This document shows, one piece after another, positions 32,855 to 43,520 of a DNA stretch of 64,000 bases. Location: the NCBI RefSeq assembly GCF_964204645.1, contig NC_134036.1:8914704-8978703 (forward strand), written 5' to 3'. This DNA comes from Tubulanus polymorphus. Lineage: Eukaryota; Nemertea; Palaeonemertea; Tubulaniformes; Tubulanidae. Position numbers and translations under genes: made by a program. Below the pieces are notes generated by a model. That model did not search any database. It saw only the letters and a program-made list of their open reading frames with translations, and had not been told where the DNA came from. The first letter of the stretch is position 1. The number at the start of each line of letters is the position of its first letter.

Positions 32855-33025
32855 AAAACGCGTTTAAACCGCGGTTAAAACAAGATTATTTTACACGCAG
32901 TTGCAACTTTGTTGCGCGCTTGTTCCAGGCGCGATTAAACGCGAGTGCGTATAAGACGCGCCTAAATCGCGTGTTAAAAGTCGCGACTATTTTGCCCTCT
33001 CGCGTTTAATCGCGATGAACAAATT
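32855..33025. repeat. Cluster of CGCG-TTAAA type motifs
   Basis: Repeated short words on both strands: aaacgcgtttaaaccgcg, gcgattaaacgcg, gcctaaatcgcg, ctcgcgtttaatcgcg. At least eight occurrences of a CGCG next to TTAAA/TTTAA within 170 bp, in otherwise A+T-rich, CpG-poor DNA. Function unknown. Confidence 0.6.
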
Positions 33026-33538
33026 ATCAATTAAATTTTATTCAGTATCATCATACGTAAGTGCCACCTGCGGCAAGTGTAGTCGTCAATAATGTTCAAT
33101 TCAATTCAAGGTCGTCGTTAAATCTTGTGGATCCGGAAATAAAATTTACAATCAAAGGTGGTATGATGGCAGAAATACGTAATATATGATATGAATTCAT
33201 AGTGTTGTAGGAAACATATGTTAACCCTGACTATTTGTTACAACAACGGCTAATAAAAGCGGATCTGCAGTTTTACCAGCAGGTATCTACAGGTAAGGTA
33301 ACTTTCACGTGTTGATGTTTTAGGACTGTTGCTTTTTTATGACATGTTGCGTTGGTTTCCTCATGATGTCGATCGGATACTTTCACACACATCCGATTAT
33401 AATATAAGGTTACCACCAAAATACCATGATGAGGTAACTAACTACGAAACAGGCTGCCTACACATTTATTTTTGTTTGTGATCAATACCATTTTAATATT
33501 TGATAGGGCCTCCTCGCTTGCCAGGGTTCGATGCCAAC

Positions 33539-34935
33539 TGTAACGGATTCCGTGGACACGGTAACCAAAATAGCTTCTCAGTAATATTTGGATTTCGCGG
33601 GGGACAAGCAACTCCTGCGCAGCTGTGCTTGTCCCGCCTCCACCCAACTTAGGCCTCACACACGGCCCGTATCCTCTCGGGGCGCCCCCTATCTCTTCGT
33701 GCCTCTTCACCGTTGGTGGGTACGTCCGGGTCCGCTCGTCCTCCTCTTGGAGGCGAGTAATTCAGCTGGAATCCTCTGCCGGACAAAATGTCGGTAGCGT
33801 GACTCCGGCCTCTCCTCAGCTGACCGGATTCCTCGTGTTCTACAAGTTAGACTACTTGCCTCTGACTCTCTTCCTCACTCCGATCAAGTCCACGATAACT
33901 CAAAGAAACGGCCCGATGCTAATTTTGAATTACTAACTAATATATATTTATTTGCAGCTATAAACGCCCGAAATCCGATGCAAGCCTCGATTTAATTTCC
34001 AAACACTATTTACAATTACACAGTCGGTCATTCCGAACACGGTTACTATATACAAAAGGGCTCCCGCCCGGACAACGCGGAGTCCGGGACAAACACGGCG
34101 TCAGGGGGAACAACCATGTCCGCCGGGGACAACGCGGCGTCCGCCGGGGACAACGCCGACCCTGAACATCAATAACGGCAAATACTATTTACAACTAATT
34201 AGAGCGGTCCGGGTGCCCGCATGTGGACACGGGGACACGGACGGGCAGGTTCTTACATTATATATAATTACTGGTATGTGCAGTCAATACAAGAATTACG
34301 TAACGTTTTCTGCGGCGCTTGCAAGCTTTAAGTTGCACGGACAGTCCGAGTGAACGGTTTGTTATTGAATCTCGCGCTCCGCGTGCCTTTTATAGCCCGC
34401 GATTGTCCCCGCCGCGCTCTCATTGGCTGGAACAAAAGCCCGGACACGCGTGATTGGTTACGCGTGCCACGTGACTTCGAGGTTGGCTGAGTTCCAGCGA
34501 CAATGAGAGCGGAGCCGGGCAACCGCACGCCAGCTGCAAAAGGTCACGGCGGACACGAGAGATACAAAGAATAGTTTAAAATATCATCACAAAGGTAATA
34601 TTATAATATACATGAGCGATAAATGTTCTTAAAGTAATAAATGAGTTTGAAAGGGTTCGAACCCCGCACTCGGAAGATATAAGTAATAATTACAAATCCA
34701 ATTCAACCAGAAGGGTTAAAATGAATAAACGCAGACCCGGAACAACCGGTCGCGAAACATCGACCCAATTACAAAACACGGACATTTATAAAATGATACA
34801 ACACGGTCTCGCCGAATAAATACAGTTAAAAGACAGGATAATATATTATAAGATAGGAGCAGAGCGGTGAAATCCGGGAGAAGGTGATTTTAAATTTAGC
34901 GCCAATGTACGGCGAAATCCGCTAGTTTCGCTACA
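33539..34935 (-). mobile_element. LTR in minus orientation with PPT-like and PBS-like flanks
   Basis: On the minus strand a purine-rich tract (gctgggagggggtga, ending at 34936) is followed by TGTAGCG at 34935. The segment ends CCGTTACA at 33539. Between them are a TATA box (34386-34394), an AATAAA signal near 33946-33951 and GC-rich minisatellite units (gccggggacaacgcggcgt, about 34075-34155). Immediately beyond the end comes ttggcatcgaaccctgg, a plausible tRNA primer-binding site. A PPT on one side and a PBS on the other means internal sequence flanks the LTR on both sides. Confidence 0.45.
34386..34394 (-). promoter_or_regulatory. TATA box within the LTR
   Basis: TATAAAAGG on the minus strand, in a GC-rich setting with an upstream ccaatgagag (CCAAT-like) element. 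Transcription would run toward lower coordinates. Confidence 0.55.
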
Positions 34936-34977
34936 TCACCCCCTCCCAGCTTTCACGCGCCCCGCGTGAAAAATCGA

Positions 34978-35193
34978 ATTTCTCGCGGACGGACAATCGT
35001 TCGACGTTTCGGCGATGACTGACGCTCATCGTAATATTCTAAATAGACGGACATTCGAATTACTCGCGGACGGACAATCATTCGACGTTTTGACGATGAC
35101 TGACGCTCATCGTTATTCTAAATAGACGGACATTCGAATTACTCGCGGACGGACAATCATTCGACGTTTTGACGATGACTGACGCTCATCGTT
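34978..35193. repeat. Triple tandem repeat, about 77-bp unit
   Basis: cgcggacggacaat ... gatgactgacgctcatcgt ... cggacattcgaattactcg occurs three times in succession, immediately inside the PPT of the LTR. Confidence 0.9.
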
Positions 35194-35472
35194 CTTCCAG
35201 TACACACGCTATGCAGTCGATCGGCGCATCGTCGAACCCGAAAATAATCATGTCCCCTGTCTCGAGTGGATGGACGTGAACTTCCGAAAACGGCTGCAAT
35301 GAACTTCGTGCTGGTGGCGTCCAGGAAATCCCCGAAGCACGGGCCATCTTTTGGCAAAACGGGCATCGAACGGGCACTCCAGGAACTTCCCGGAAAGTAG
35401 CCGGGCGGCCATGGACGGTCGGGTGTACATGCGCGAGCACCCTTCTCGATTCTGGGTTGCATCTGTTCTCTT

Positions 35473-36604
35473 TCACCGGCCGCGGCTCGTCCGAACTGAG
35501 TATCGCCGGCTGTATAGGGCCGGGATATCGGCCTTCGGTATCGGCTTTTCGATCGTGGTCGGCACGTATGTTGGGGTCTGGTTCCCCCACCAATCCTGAA
35601 ATTTCGAGCCGAGTATCTCTGGCGAATACGCGGGTACGTTTTCCGGCTCTCTCGGTCCTTTCTCCAAACGCTGTACTTCTTCTCTCCGTTTCTCTTCCAG
35701 CCTCTTTCTCTCTGTCTCTCTCTTCTCCCTTGCCTCCTCTTCCACCCTCCTCCGCTGTTCTACTGCCGCCTTGCGCGCCTCTTCCGATCTCTTCTTCTTT
35801 TCCAACTCATCTCTTTCCCTCGCGCGCCGACTAAGTTCCAGGCTCCTTTTTATCATAAGTTTTCTCCTTCTTCCATAACTTATTCTTTCGGCCAAACTTC
35901 TTCCGGGTTTTGCAGACGCGATATCTCCTGGTTTGCCGACGTTCGAGCTGCCGTCAGGGGTGATTTCAACGGTTGTAGTGTCTGCCGCGGTCAAATCGTC
36001 TTCTATTCTCTTGGTCCATTCTGTTCCATCTCCGGCTCCTCTCTCTTCGTTCGCTACGCTTTCCTCCTTCTCTTTGCTTTCAGTCTCTCCTTCTTTTTCT
36101 CTCTCTTCTATCTTCTTATTCTGTGTCGTCGCACCTTCACCCTTCCTCTTCTCTTTCTGCTTAATCTCGGTCGTTACACCTTCTTCCTTCCTCTCTTCTT
36201 TCTTCTTAATCTCTGCTGTTACACCTTCTTCCTTCCTCTCTTCTTTCTTCTTAATCTCTGCTGTTACACCTTCTTCCTTCCTCTCTACCTTTTTCTTCCT
36301 TCTCTTCTCTTCACGCACCGCACCTGTCAACTCCACCTTTCTCTTGTCCCCTGCGCACTCAATGCTGATCTCAGGCGGCTGGTCCCACCCCTCCTCCGCG
36401 ATCTTTATTACGCACTGAGAAGTGCCATGGTGACGTCTGGCGTGGCGTCGTAGTGTGTCGCCCCGGTCACTGATTCTGCCGCACTTCTTACATTCGTATT
36501 TTACGCCCTCGTGCGTCACCGCTTCGCATTTAGTTTCATGGCGCTTCAGGTTCTCCACTGAACGGAAATGGTCCCGACAACCACGACATATGAAATTTGA
36601 CGAC
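35473..36604 (-). CDS. C2H2 zinc-finger protein with Lys/Glu-rich coiled-coil repeats (exon or gag-like ORF)
   Basis: A minus-strand open frame of about 377 codons beginning after a good acceptor (atttttag|gtcg, 36604). There is no ATG near the start, so it looks like an internal or last exon. It begins with a finger FICRGCRDHFRSVENLKRH and a second YECKKCGR...LRRHARRHH. Then comes a charged region with four tandem repeats of about 15 residues (KKKEERKEEGVTAEI), a long predicted coiled coil (REKRETERKRLEEKRREEV) and an end containing FQDWWGNQTPTY. The stop is at 35473-35475. A second long frame overlaps its 3' end (35186-35593) and contains a CPFCQK, so a frameshift or alternative end is possible. 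Being just upstream of a PPT and LTR on the same strand, it may be a retroelement ORF. I do not recognise the family. Confidence 0.5.
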
Positions 36605-36773
36605 CTAAAAATAAAAGAACAAAGAGCGATTGATTACTTTGCTGTTTTAAACAGTAGACAACGCCTACAAGTAGATATATTCTGGGCGTTAGCGTTTCGG
36701 GCAGGTACGGCCGCTGGTTTTGCGTCTACTCTCTGTATCTTCTGTCATCGTCAGTTTGTCTGTTACGGGCTCG

Positions 36774-36973
36774 NNNNNNNNNNNNNNNNNNNNNNNNNNN
36801 NNNNNNNNNNNNNNNNNNNNNNNNNNNNNNNNNNNNNNNNNNNNNNNNNNNNNNNNNNNNNNNNNNNNNNNNNNNNNNNNNNNNNNNNNNNNNNNNNNNN
36901 NNNNNNNNNNNNNNNNNNNNNNNNNNNNNNNNNNNNNNNNNNNNNNNNNNNNNNNNNNNNNNNNNNNNNNNNN
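36774..36973. other. Assembly gap (200 N)
   Basis: Exactly 200 Ns, a conventional scaffold-join length. The order of the flanks is inferred by the assembler. Confidence 0.99.
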
Positions 36974-38215
36974 AAGATTTAGGCAATAGGTCGAAATACT
37001 ATTGCTTTGATTAGTCTAAACGCGATTCGACAATTAAGATTAAACTCATTGGCATCTTAGGTCGGTTGTAAACTCTGTCCGCATCACGAAGATAGAAAGG
37101 GGAATGAAATATCGAAATCATTTTGGTAGGTTCGATATGTTTGCCTTCAGATGAGCAGGCTTACCTGTTTTCGAAACCATCCTCTTTGGGAATGGACATC
37201 TTTGGCTGCAGTTCAAAATCTATAAATAGTAGATATATTGATAATAATCAGGGTTTATTAGAATGTGTAAAAATGTTATTCCTGGGCATGATAAATTATT
37301 TATACATTTTGATGTTGTGAGCTTATTCACTAATGTTACTTTTAAACCTTCTATTGGTTTTCTTAGGAGCAAGTTACCGACTTCCGATTTTCATTTTGAT
37401 AAAAACACAAGGGATACCGTAGAAATCGCAGATTACCGATTGTCTCTTGGATTTAATCGAGCTTTGTACAAAAAAACTCATATTTTCTATTCGGTTCTAT
37501 TTTTTTAAACAGAGTTTTAGTATGGCTATGGGGAATACAATCACCCCTGTTTTAGCTGGTTTATTTTTGGAACACGTTGTAAGCAAAAGTTCTTCCTCTT
37601 TACAATGAAAGTAGACTCAAACATTGGCGACGTTACGTTGATGATATTCTTCGGTTAGTTTCCTCCGAGTTCAATTTGATTAGGTTCTTACATTGTTTGA
37701 ACTCTTTATATATCCTACTCTAAATTTCGATTTAAGTCGGATGAAAATAAAATCTAACCATTTGATACTATTTTGCTCCTTAGTGAACGCGTATTTCCTA
37801 TAGTAATTTTGAAATGTTACCCCCTAAGCATACGGAACTTTACAGTGACAATGTTTTTGAAAGTCACACGTCGCCATAAATTTTCATTTCAAATAGTTTA
37901 GTACCGGCGTCAACAATTTCAATATAACGCGATGACTGGTATAGCACGTATCTGGATGTGCCCTCGGTCACAATACTTTTATAACAGACCCGTAGCCGGA
38001 GATTTTGAAATTTTGAAAAGGAAAGTTGGCTTCAAAAAGAGTTTGATATCAACTACCCAGAGTCTGATAACAACTGGCCCATATTTCAAAGATTTAGGCA
38101 ATAGGTCGAAATACTATTGCAAAAAGTTGAAAATTCAGAAAATATTTACATTAACAACTGAAGTCATCATCAATCCTCCTTGAAAAACATCCCCGTAACA
38201 AACGACTTAAAATTT
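36974..38215 (+). pseudogene. Second PLE family, fragmented copy (plus)
   Basis: Starts at the gap with a non-coding block that recurs elsewhere (gcatcacgaagatag, then ggctgcagttcaaaat). RT remnants follow: NVIPGHDKLFIHFDVVSLF (about 37266-37325, palm A), KNTRDTVEIAD, AMGNTITPVLAGLFLEHV across a frameshift (about 37520-37575) and WRRYVDDILRLV (about 37620-37655). It has many stops. The GIY-YIG end is not visible. From 37930 a different piece follows that precedes the RT region in other copies (tgactggtatagcacg), so the parts are out of order. It ends in one unit of the 48-51 kb satellite (38120-38210). Clearly related to, but diverged from, the 12.5-22 kb PLE. Confidence 0.7.
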
Positions 38216-38376
38216 ATAAGTACAGAAAAATGGAAAAAATGATTTATTAAAATCATGTGCTAATCGAATTTAAAGATTAAAAGTTATTTTTAAATGTTTT
38301 TTCATTAAAAGATAGAATAAAATCATTATTTAAATTAGAAGCTATAACAATTCTTTCAATTCTAACAGCTTTAACT

Positions 38377-38670
38377 ATGGAATTTACAACAATTAGTTTA
38401 GCTATATCAAATTCATTAAAATCTATACCAAGACCTAAACTCCCAGATAAACCGCCAGATAAAGTTAAAGATGGTCTAAAGAAGTTAGCAAAATATTTAT
38501 GGGAATTATCTAAAAAATTATTACCTGGAATTATAGCATCAATTGATAGTTTTATTTTAAAGTCTGCTGGAAATATGATTAGTTTTGCTGCTGAACTTAT
38601 AATTGTATTTTTAATTACAGTTGTTAGTGCTATTATTTTCGGATTGGTAAATATGATAAAAGGTAGATAA
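38377..38670 (+). CDS. Small membrane protein of the Polinton-like element (97 aa)
   Basis: ATG at 38377, TAA at 38668-38670. A Pro/Lys-rich linker (PRPKLPDKPPDKVKDGLK) is followed by an amphipathic stretch with KLLPGIIASI and a strong C-terminal transmembrane helix (AELIIVFLITVVSAIIFGL) with a basic tail. I associate this layout with a short protein that recurs in Polinton-type loci; its role is not established. The only complete frame in the element. Confidence 0.5.
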   Translation: MEFTTISLAISNSLKSIPRPKLPDKPPDKVKDGLKKLAKYLWELSKKLLPGIIASIDSFILKSAGNMISFAAELIIVFLITVVSAIIFGLVNMIKGR

Positions 38671-38799
38671 TTAAGTTCTTTTCTTAATAACTGGTGAATG
38701 GAAAATACATATATCCTTCAAATAATTCGAGAATATCTAATGCAAATTAAGCAGAACGTTATCATCATATAATTACTCAATCCTTCAAATATTAATCCA

Positions 38800-39040
38800 A
38801 GTGAAACTTTATATGTTAGAATTCCTAGATTAAATCAAAATACTCTTCACATTTATCAAACAGTATGTATTTATCAGCTGATATAGAATTAACTAGAAAT
38901 AATAATAATTATGTTGTAGATAATGTTGGTAGATACTTAATACAATAATTTACTATGAAAATTGAACCGGAAACTGTTTTTACAATAGATGATTATAATT
39001 TATTTGCACATTATAATGATTTATGGAAAAATAAATTGCC
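38800..39040 (+). pseudogene. Capsid-like protein of the Polinton-like element, N-terminal fragment
   Basis: Readable pieces LYVRIPRLNQN, YLSADIELTR, VVDNVGRYL and TIDDYNLFAHYNDLW, with a frame break near 38860 and an in-frame TAA near 38948. The pattern (YLS-x-DI, VVDNVGR, DxFxxYxDLW) fits the structural proteins found beside the integrase and ATPase genes in such elements. It stops at about 39040 where foreign DNA begins. Confidence 0.5.
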
Positions 39041-40104
39041 CATGGGCAAAGTGTGGTTTACCGTGAAAGCTAGAGGTTGTTTTGAGTAAGGGCATTGCTT
39101 GAAAAAATCTTTTTAACTTGTGACTTCAAAGTTCTAGAAGTTTTTATTGTATTTCATCTTTCTTAAATGATTATTTTGTAGTCAAATAAGACCAAAGATA
39201 AATATTTGTTTATGGTCTACCTCCAAAAATTCGTAGGGTACAGGTAGGCGCGGCAGGGGAACTATTCTATATTTTCAAAAAAATATTTTTCACGTTATGA
39301 AAAAAATATTCGAATAAAATTCATATGATGTCACATGTCAGAGGGTGGCTGAGAGTCTTGGGGACGAAACCTCTTCAATGTACGGCTTAAACACCGGGGC
39401 GTAGATCGTTTTAAATCCTGGAATTTACCACGACAATAATATTCAGACTTCGACCTATACCTATAGTTTGCTGCTTAGTATTTCCAGGTCACAAGAAATT
39501 ACGATTTATTACAATTTCTATCAAACAGAAAACACAGCGCTCATCTTCTGCTACGACGAGCAGCCTGTTGTGTTATCATACCAAGCGTGCACGCGCCAAG
39601 CAGCTTTACAGCATCGCCATATAGTAGTCTGTATGTGTGTATGTGTGTGCAACAGTCTAGTGTTTAGCACTCCCGTCCCGCGCACATGTGGAGGCCTTGT
39701 GTAGTGAACGTTCGCTTCACTTCAATCTCAATCAACACAATCACTGGGTATTAAAATGAAACAATACCTATGGCGATATGTGAAATAATTTCTCACCGGC
39801 AATGAGCATTCAAAATTCGCACACATCTAGTCCAATGAAACGTTCGCCATAAATGGCTTCCCCATAACTATTTTAGTAGTGCCGTAATTCTCCGTATATC
39901 CCAAAAGCAGCCAATCACATTCGCTCTTAGAGACGACGCCCCTCAATCGAGTTCATTGCAATTTTATACGCAAGAGCTAAGAATTTTCCCGCACAAGACA
40001 GTTTTTCGTCGAATTTAAACAAAGTTTATGTCATCGACGGAGGTTTGTCATGTCTTCAATCGAATCGATTACACGTCGTTTAACCCGAGAACCAAAGAAA
40101 AAAA
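39041..40104. other. Insertion of unrelated DNA inside the capsid-like gene
   Basis: About 1.06 kb of sequence with visibly higher G+C than the Polinton on either side, separating the two capsid-like fragments. It includes a GT-rich stretch (gtatgtgtgtatgtgtgtgc, about 39631) and ccaatcacattcgctc (about 39912). There are no terminal repeats I can see and no ORF with a known domain. Confidence 0.5.
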
Positions 40105-40709
40105 TGCTCACATAAAAAAAGTACCGCGATTTTTATATAAATATGCAATTCAAGAAGATATAATATTTGAAATAACTTTTGCTCCTGTAAATGAAATAGT
40201 ATTATCTAGTGTAATTAAAGATATGGGTTATAAATTATCGAATATATGTTAAGAATATGATAAAGTAAAACTGGAACTATGCAAGTGATGAAATAATAAA
40301 TGAAAATGTTGACTTTCCTACAAGATCTATTAACTCTTTTAATGCAATTAATGAAATAATGAATGAAAATGTTGTCTTTCCTAGAAGATCTATTAAAGAT
40401 ATTTTATTATTTATAAGTAAAGTATATGCTAATGGCACAATAGATGTTGATAATTGTTATAATCCCGAAATATTAAAAGTAGAAATTACAATTGAAGGTA
40501 CAGCAAATAGAATATTTTGTCAAGGAATGAGAATAATACATCAATGGGTAGAAATTTTAAAAAAATCGTCTAAAGATTGTAATATTGATCAAATTGAATA
40601 TTATAATGGTAATAAATTTGCATTATGGGTAGATTTTGGAACAACTGAAGATAACTTGTTACATGGTTCGGGGAAAAAATTGGAAATACAAAAGATGGAA
40701 TACAATTAA
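40105..40709 (+). pseudogene. Capsid-like protein of the Polinton-like element, C-terminal fragment
   Basis: First frame: YAIQEDIIFEITFAP and MGYKLSNIC, then a TAA (about 40250). A second frame from 40359 carries NPEILKVEITIEGTANRIF, QGMRIIHQW, NKFALWVDFGTTEDNLLHGSG. The GTANRIFCQGM and ALWVDFGTTEDN blocks fit the structural protein of this element class. About 63 bp is duplicated inside (aaaatgttgactttccta at 40305 and aaaatgttgtctttccta at 40367), part of what broke the frame. Confidence 0.5.
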
Positions 40710-40774
40710 ACATGATCACATTTAGATATTATTCAATATTAATAATATAGAAATAATATTAATGATATATATAA

Positions 40775-41305
40775 ATGGGGAATAAAAAATATCGTAATCC
40801 TAAAGAACAGCATTTAAGAAATTTGTATTACAATCCTAAGAGCTCAGTTCCCTATTCTTCTGTAAAAAATATATGGCGCCAAGTAAAAAAAGATAAATTA
40901 AATAAGATAACCCCACAAAATTTAGTTAGATATAAAGATATAAGATATAACGTTAGAACTACCAACATACAACATACAACGCATTAAAAAATTCAAACTC
41001 GTAAAACTATGGTTAGTTATATAGATCACATATGGCAGGGAGATTTTAATGATATTAAAAATCTTTAAAAAGATAATAATGATTATTAGTTGATATTGAA
41101 TATAATTGATTTTTTAGTCGTTATGTATGGAGTTTCCCACTATCCAGAAAAGATGCTGTACAAACTTCAAAAGTTTTAAGAAAATTGCTTTCAGGTACAG
41201 CGAAACCAGAAAAAATACAGTTTGATAATGGAAAAGAATTTGATAATTCATTTGTTCATGGACTCTTGGATTATCATAATATTAAATATTTTTCAAAAAA
41301 AAAAT

Positions 41306-41348
<43 letters not shown>

Positions 41349-41640
41349 TTAAGAACAAGAATGTGGAAATATTTTACAGCAAATAATACTTTTAAATGGA
41401 TTGATATTTTTACCAAGATTTATAGAAGGATATAACAATTATTATCATTCGTCTATTGGGATGAAACCTATTGATGATAGAAAATCCGAAAATGCTGAAA
41501 TTGTTTGGAATAATTTATATGGAGCATTTCTTGTAGGTGATTTTGGTGAACCTACATATATAAAGCTGGTCAATATGTTAGAATTTCAAAGTATGAAAAA
41601 AATATTTGATAAAGGGTAAGATCGGAATTTTTTCTAGAGA
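40775..41640 (+). pseudogene. Polinton integrase (rve-type), degraded, with CAG expansion
   Basis: The N-terminal frame (40775-40987) shows LRNLYYNPKSS and a basic region. After stops, the core reads HIWQGDFNDI (first catalytic Asp, about 41028), then SRKDAVQTSKVLRKLLSG and KIQFDNGKEFDN (second Asp, about 41222). The segment that should hold the third acidic residue is replaced by 14 CAG units. Past it, RTRMWKYFTANNTF and the ORF IEGYNNYYHSSIGMKP (from 41401) resume the family pattern. The order matches the Polinton integrase, which inserts the element. At least four disruptions. Confidence 0.72.
41306..41347 (+). repeat. (CAG)14 trinucleotide expansion inside the integrase pseudogene
   Basis: 42 uninterrupted bases of CAG, preceded by a run of ten A. 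It sits between the second catalytic Asp and the RTRMWKYF block, where the catalytic Glu belongs. Confidence 0.97.
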
Positions 41641-41897
41641 TATATATAGTATAAGACAAGTTATAACAACAAAACCATATGTCTATAAATTAGTAGATTT
41701 TGATGGTGAAGAATTTGATTGGTAGTATATGAAGACGAATTAAGTTTAACTACTGAAAAACTAGAACAAGAATATAAAATTTAAAAAAAAAATATTAAAT
41801 AAAACTGTTAATAGAAAAAAATATTCTTTAGTAAAATGAGTTGATGGCCCGATAAATTTAATGAATTGATATCATTGAGTGAAATTAAAAATATATA

Positions 41898-42180
41898 AAT
41901 GAATAAGGAATTATTTATATTTGAACCTCATAATATGTTAATTTCTGGTGTAACAAAATGTAACAAAAACTTATTTTTATATTGAATTCATTAGAAACTG
42001 TTTATGAAAACTATTTTGATATAATAGTATTATTTTGTCCAACATATGAATTTGATCAAACTTATAATAGAACATTACTAGAAATAATAAAATTATTGTA
42101 TTAGATGCTATAACAGTTAAAGAAAAATTTAGATGATTGTATTAAAATAGCAATTGAAAATCCATAGAAGGTTTAAAAGT
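41898..42180 (+). pseudogene. Packaging ATPase (A32/FtsK-HerA type) of the Polinton-like element, degraded
   Basis: The frame starts MNKELFIFEPHNMLISGVTKC, a P-loop approach in which the G-x-T-x-C-x-K-T region is altered (Asn-Lys-Asn after Cys). A frame change follows, then LETVYENYFDIIVLFCPTYEFDQTY. The last block (YD-IIVLFCPT, a Walker B approach) is a hallmark of the virus-type genome-packaging ATPase in Polintons. Only the first third is present. Three or more disruptions. Confidence 0.6.
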
Positions 42181-42279
42181 AACATTAGTGAATAAGCTCG
42201 CAACATCAAAATATACAGATAATCTATCATGCCAGGAATAACATTTTTTGACATTCTAATAAATGCTGATTATGAATTA

Positions 42280-43520
42280 AGCGGGCATTCATAAATGAGA
42301 AACGCAACGATGACAGAGTTTCTGCCAAATATTTAGAGAGTCGATAAGATGGTGAATCGCAATATGATATGCTCGGTCGTGGCGGAATATTCTTCATATA
42401 ATGTTTGAAAGTCCGCAGAGATAAGGAAGCGACGGTAAGCGTTTTGAAACATCATAATCTGTGTAATTCGCAATAATGTCCGAAAGTCCAATGAATTTGC
42501 TTTGCATAATTTCTGACGGGTTGATTTAGTGTTTTTTTTTTTGTATACACGTCTTGGTTGGTTGTTGAGATCTGTACTTCAAAATCATATGACTCAATAT
42601 GCTCAAACTCATTGCGGTTTCAAAATAATAAATTTAATCATATAAAATTTGAAGTATAGGATTTATCTATTTATCAGCATATCCACTATTTACAGATCCT
42701 ACATTTTGAACTGTAGCCAAAGATCTCCATTCCCAAATAGGGTGGTTTCCTTAAGAGGTAAAACTGCTTAACTGGAAAGCAAATATATCGAAACTATCAA
42801 AATAATTTTGATATTTCATTTCCCTTTCTACCTTCATGATGCGGAAAGAGTTTTCAACCGACATAAGATGCCAATGAGTTTAATCTTAATTGTCGAATCG
42901 CGTTAAGACTGATTAAAGCAATAGTATTCTGGCCTATTGCCTAAATCTTTGAAATATGGCCCAGTTGATATCAAACTCTGGGTAGTCGATATCAAACTCC
43001 AACTTTCCTTTTCAAAACTTGTGGCAAGAATATCAAAATCCCCGGCTACGGGTATGTAATGTAAGTATTGAGACCAACAGCACAACCAGGTACGTGCAAT
43101 ACCAGTCATCGCGTTATATTGAAATGGTTGACGCCGGTACTAAACTATTTGAAATCAAAATTCATTGACAATTTATTTGACAATTTATGGCGACGTGTGA
43201 CTTTCAAAAACATTGCACCGTAAAGTTGCGTATACTTAGGTAAGAATTGCTATAGCAAATACACGTTCACTTATGAGCGAAATAGTATCAAATGGTTAGA
43301 TTTTATTTTTATCCCACTTAAATCGAAATTTAGAGTAGGTTCCTTCATTATTTGAACTATTTGTATATCCTAATCAAATTGAAATCGGCGGAAACTAACC
43401 GAAGAAAATCATCAACGTAACGTCGCCAAAGTTTGGGTCTACATTCAGTGTGAAGAGGAAGAACTTTGCTTCAACGTGTTCCAAAAATAAACCAGATAAA
43501 ACAGGGGTAATTGTTAACGT
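42280..43520 (-). repeat. Composite repeat block with second-PLE-family fragments (minus)
   Basis: From 42290 to 42660 runs a module that recurs at about 45540-45900 (gacagagtttctgcc; tttgaatttgctttgcat; cgtcttggttggttgttgag). From 42660 to 43110 is the reverse complement of the non-coding part of the second PLE family seen at 36984-37260 and 37930-38110 (gactggtattgcacgtacct). From 43320 to 43500 are RT remnants in the minus sense, including the FLEHV region. No intact gene. Confidence 0.65.

Larger units (their letters stand above)
38260..42260 (+). mobile_element. Broken Polinton/Maverick-like element
   Basis: A+T-rich block carrying, in order on the plus strand, a small membrane protein, N-terminal and C-terminal parts of a capsid-like protein separated by a foreign insertion, a retroviral-type integrase and a packaging ATPase. 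These are hallmark gene types of Polintons, the virus-like self-synthesising DNA transposons of eukaryotes. All but the membrane protein carry stops or frameshifts. No terminal inverted repeats are recognisable at the edges and the polymerase is not in this block. Fragments of a second PLE family lie on both sides. Confidence 0.75.

Noticed and set aside
34640-34680. tRNA T-arm-like gggttcgaacccc
   Set aside because: No A box or acceptor stem around it.
35933-36418. 161-codon plus-strand ORF rich in Ser/Phe/Leu
   Set aside because: Antisense shadow of the Lys/Glu-rich zinc-finger ORF.
36455-36989. ORFs extending through the N run
   Set aside because: Open only because of the Ns.
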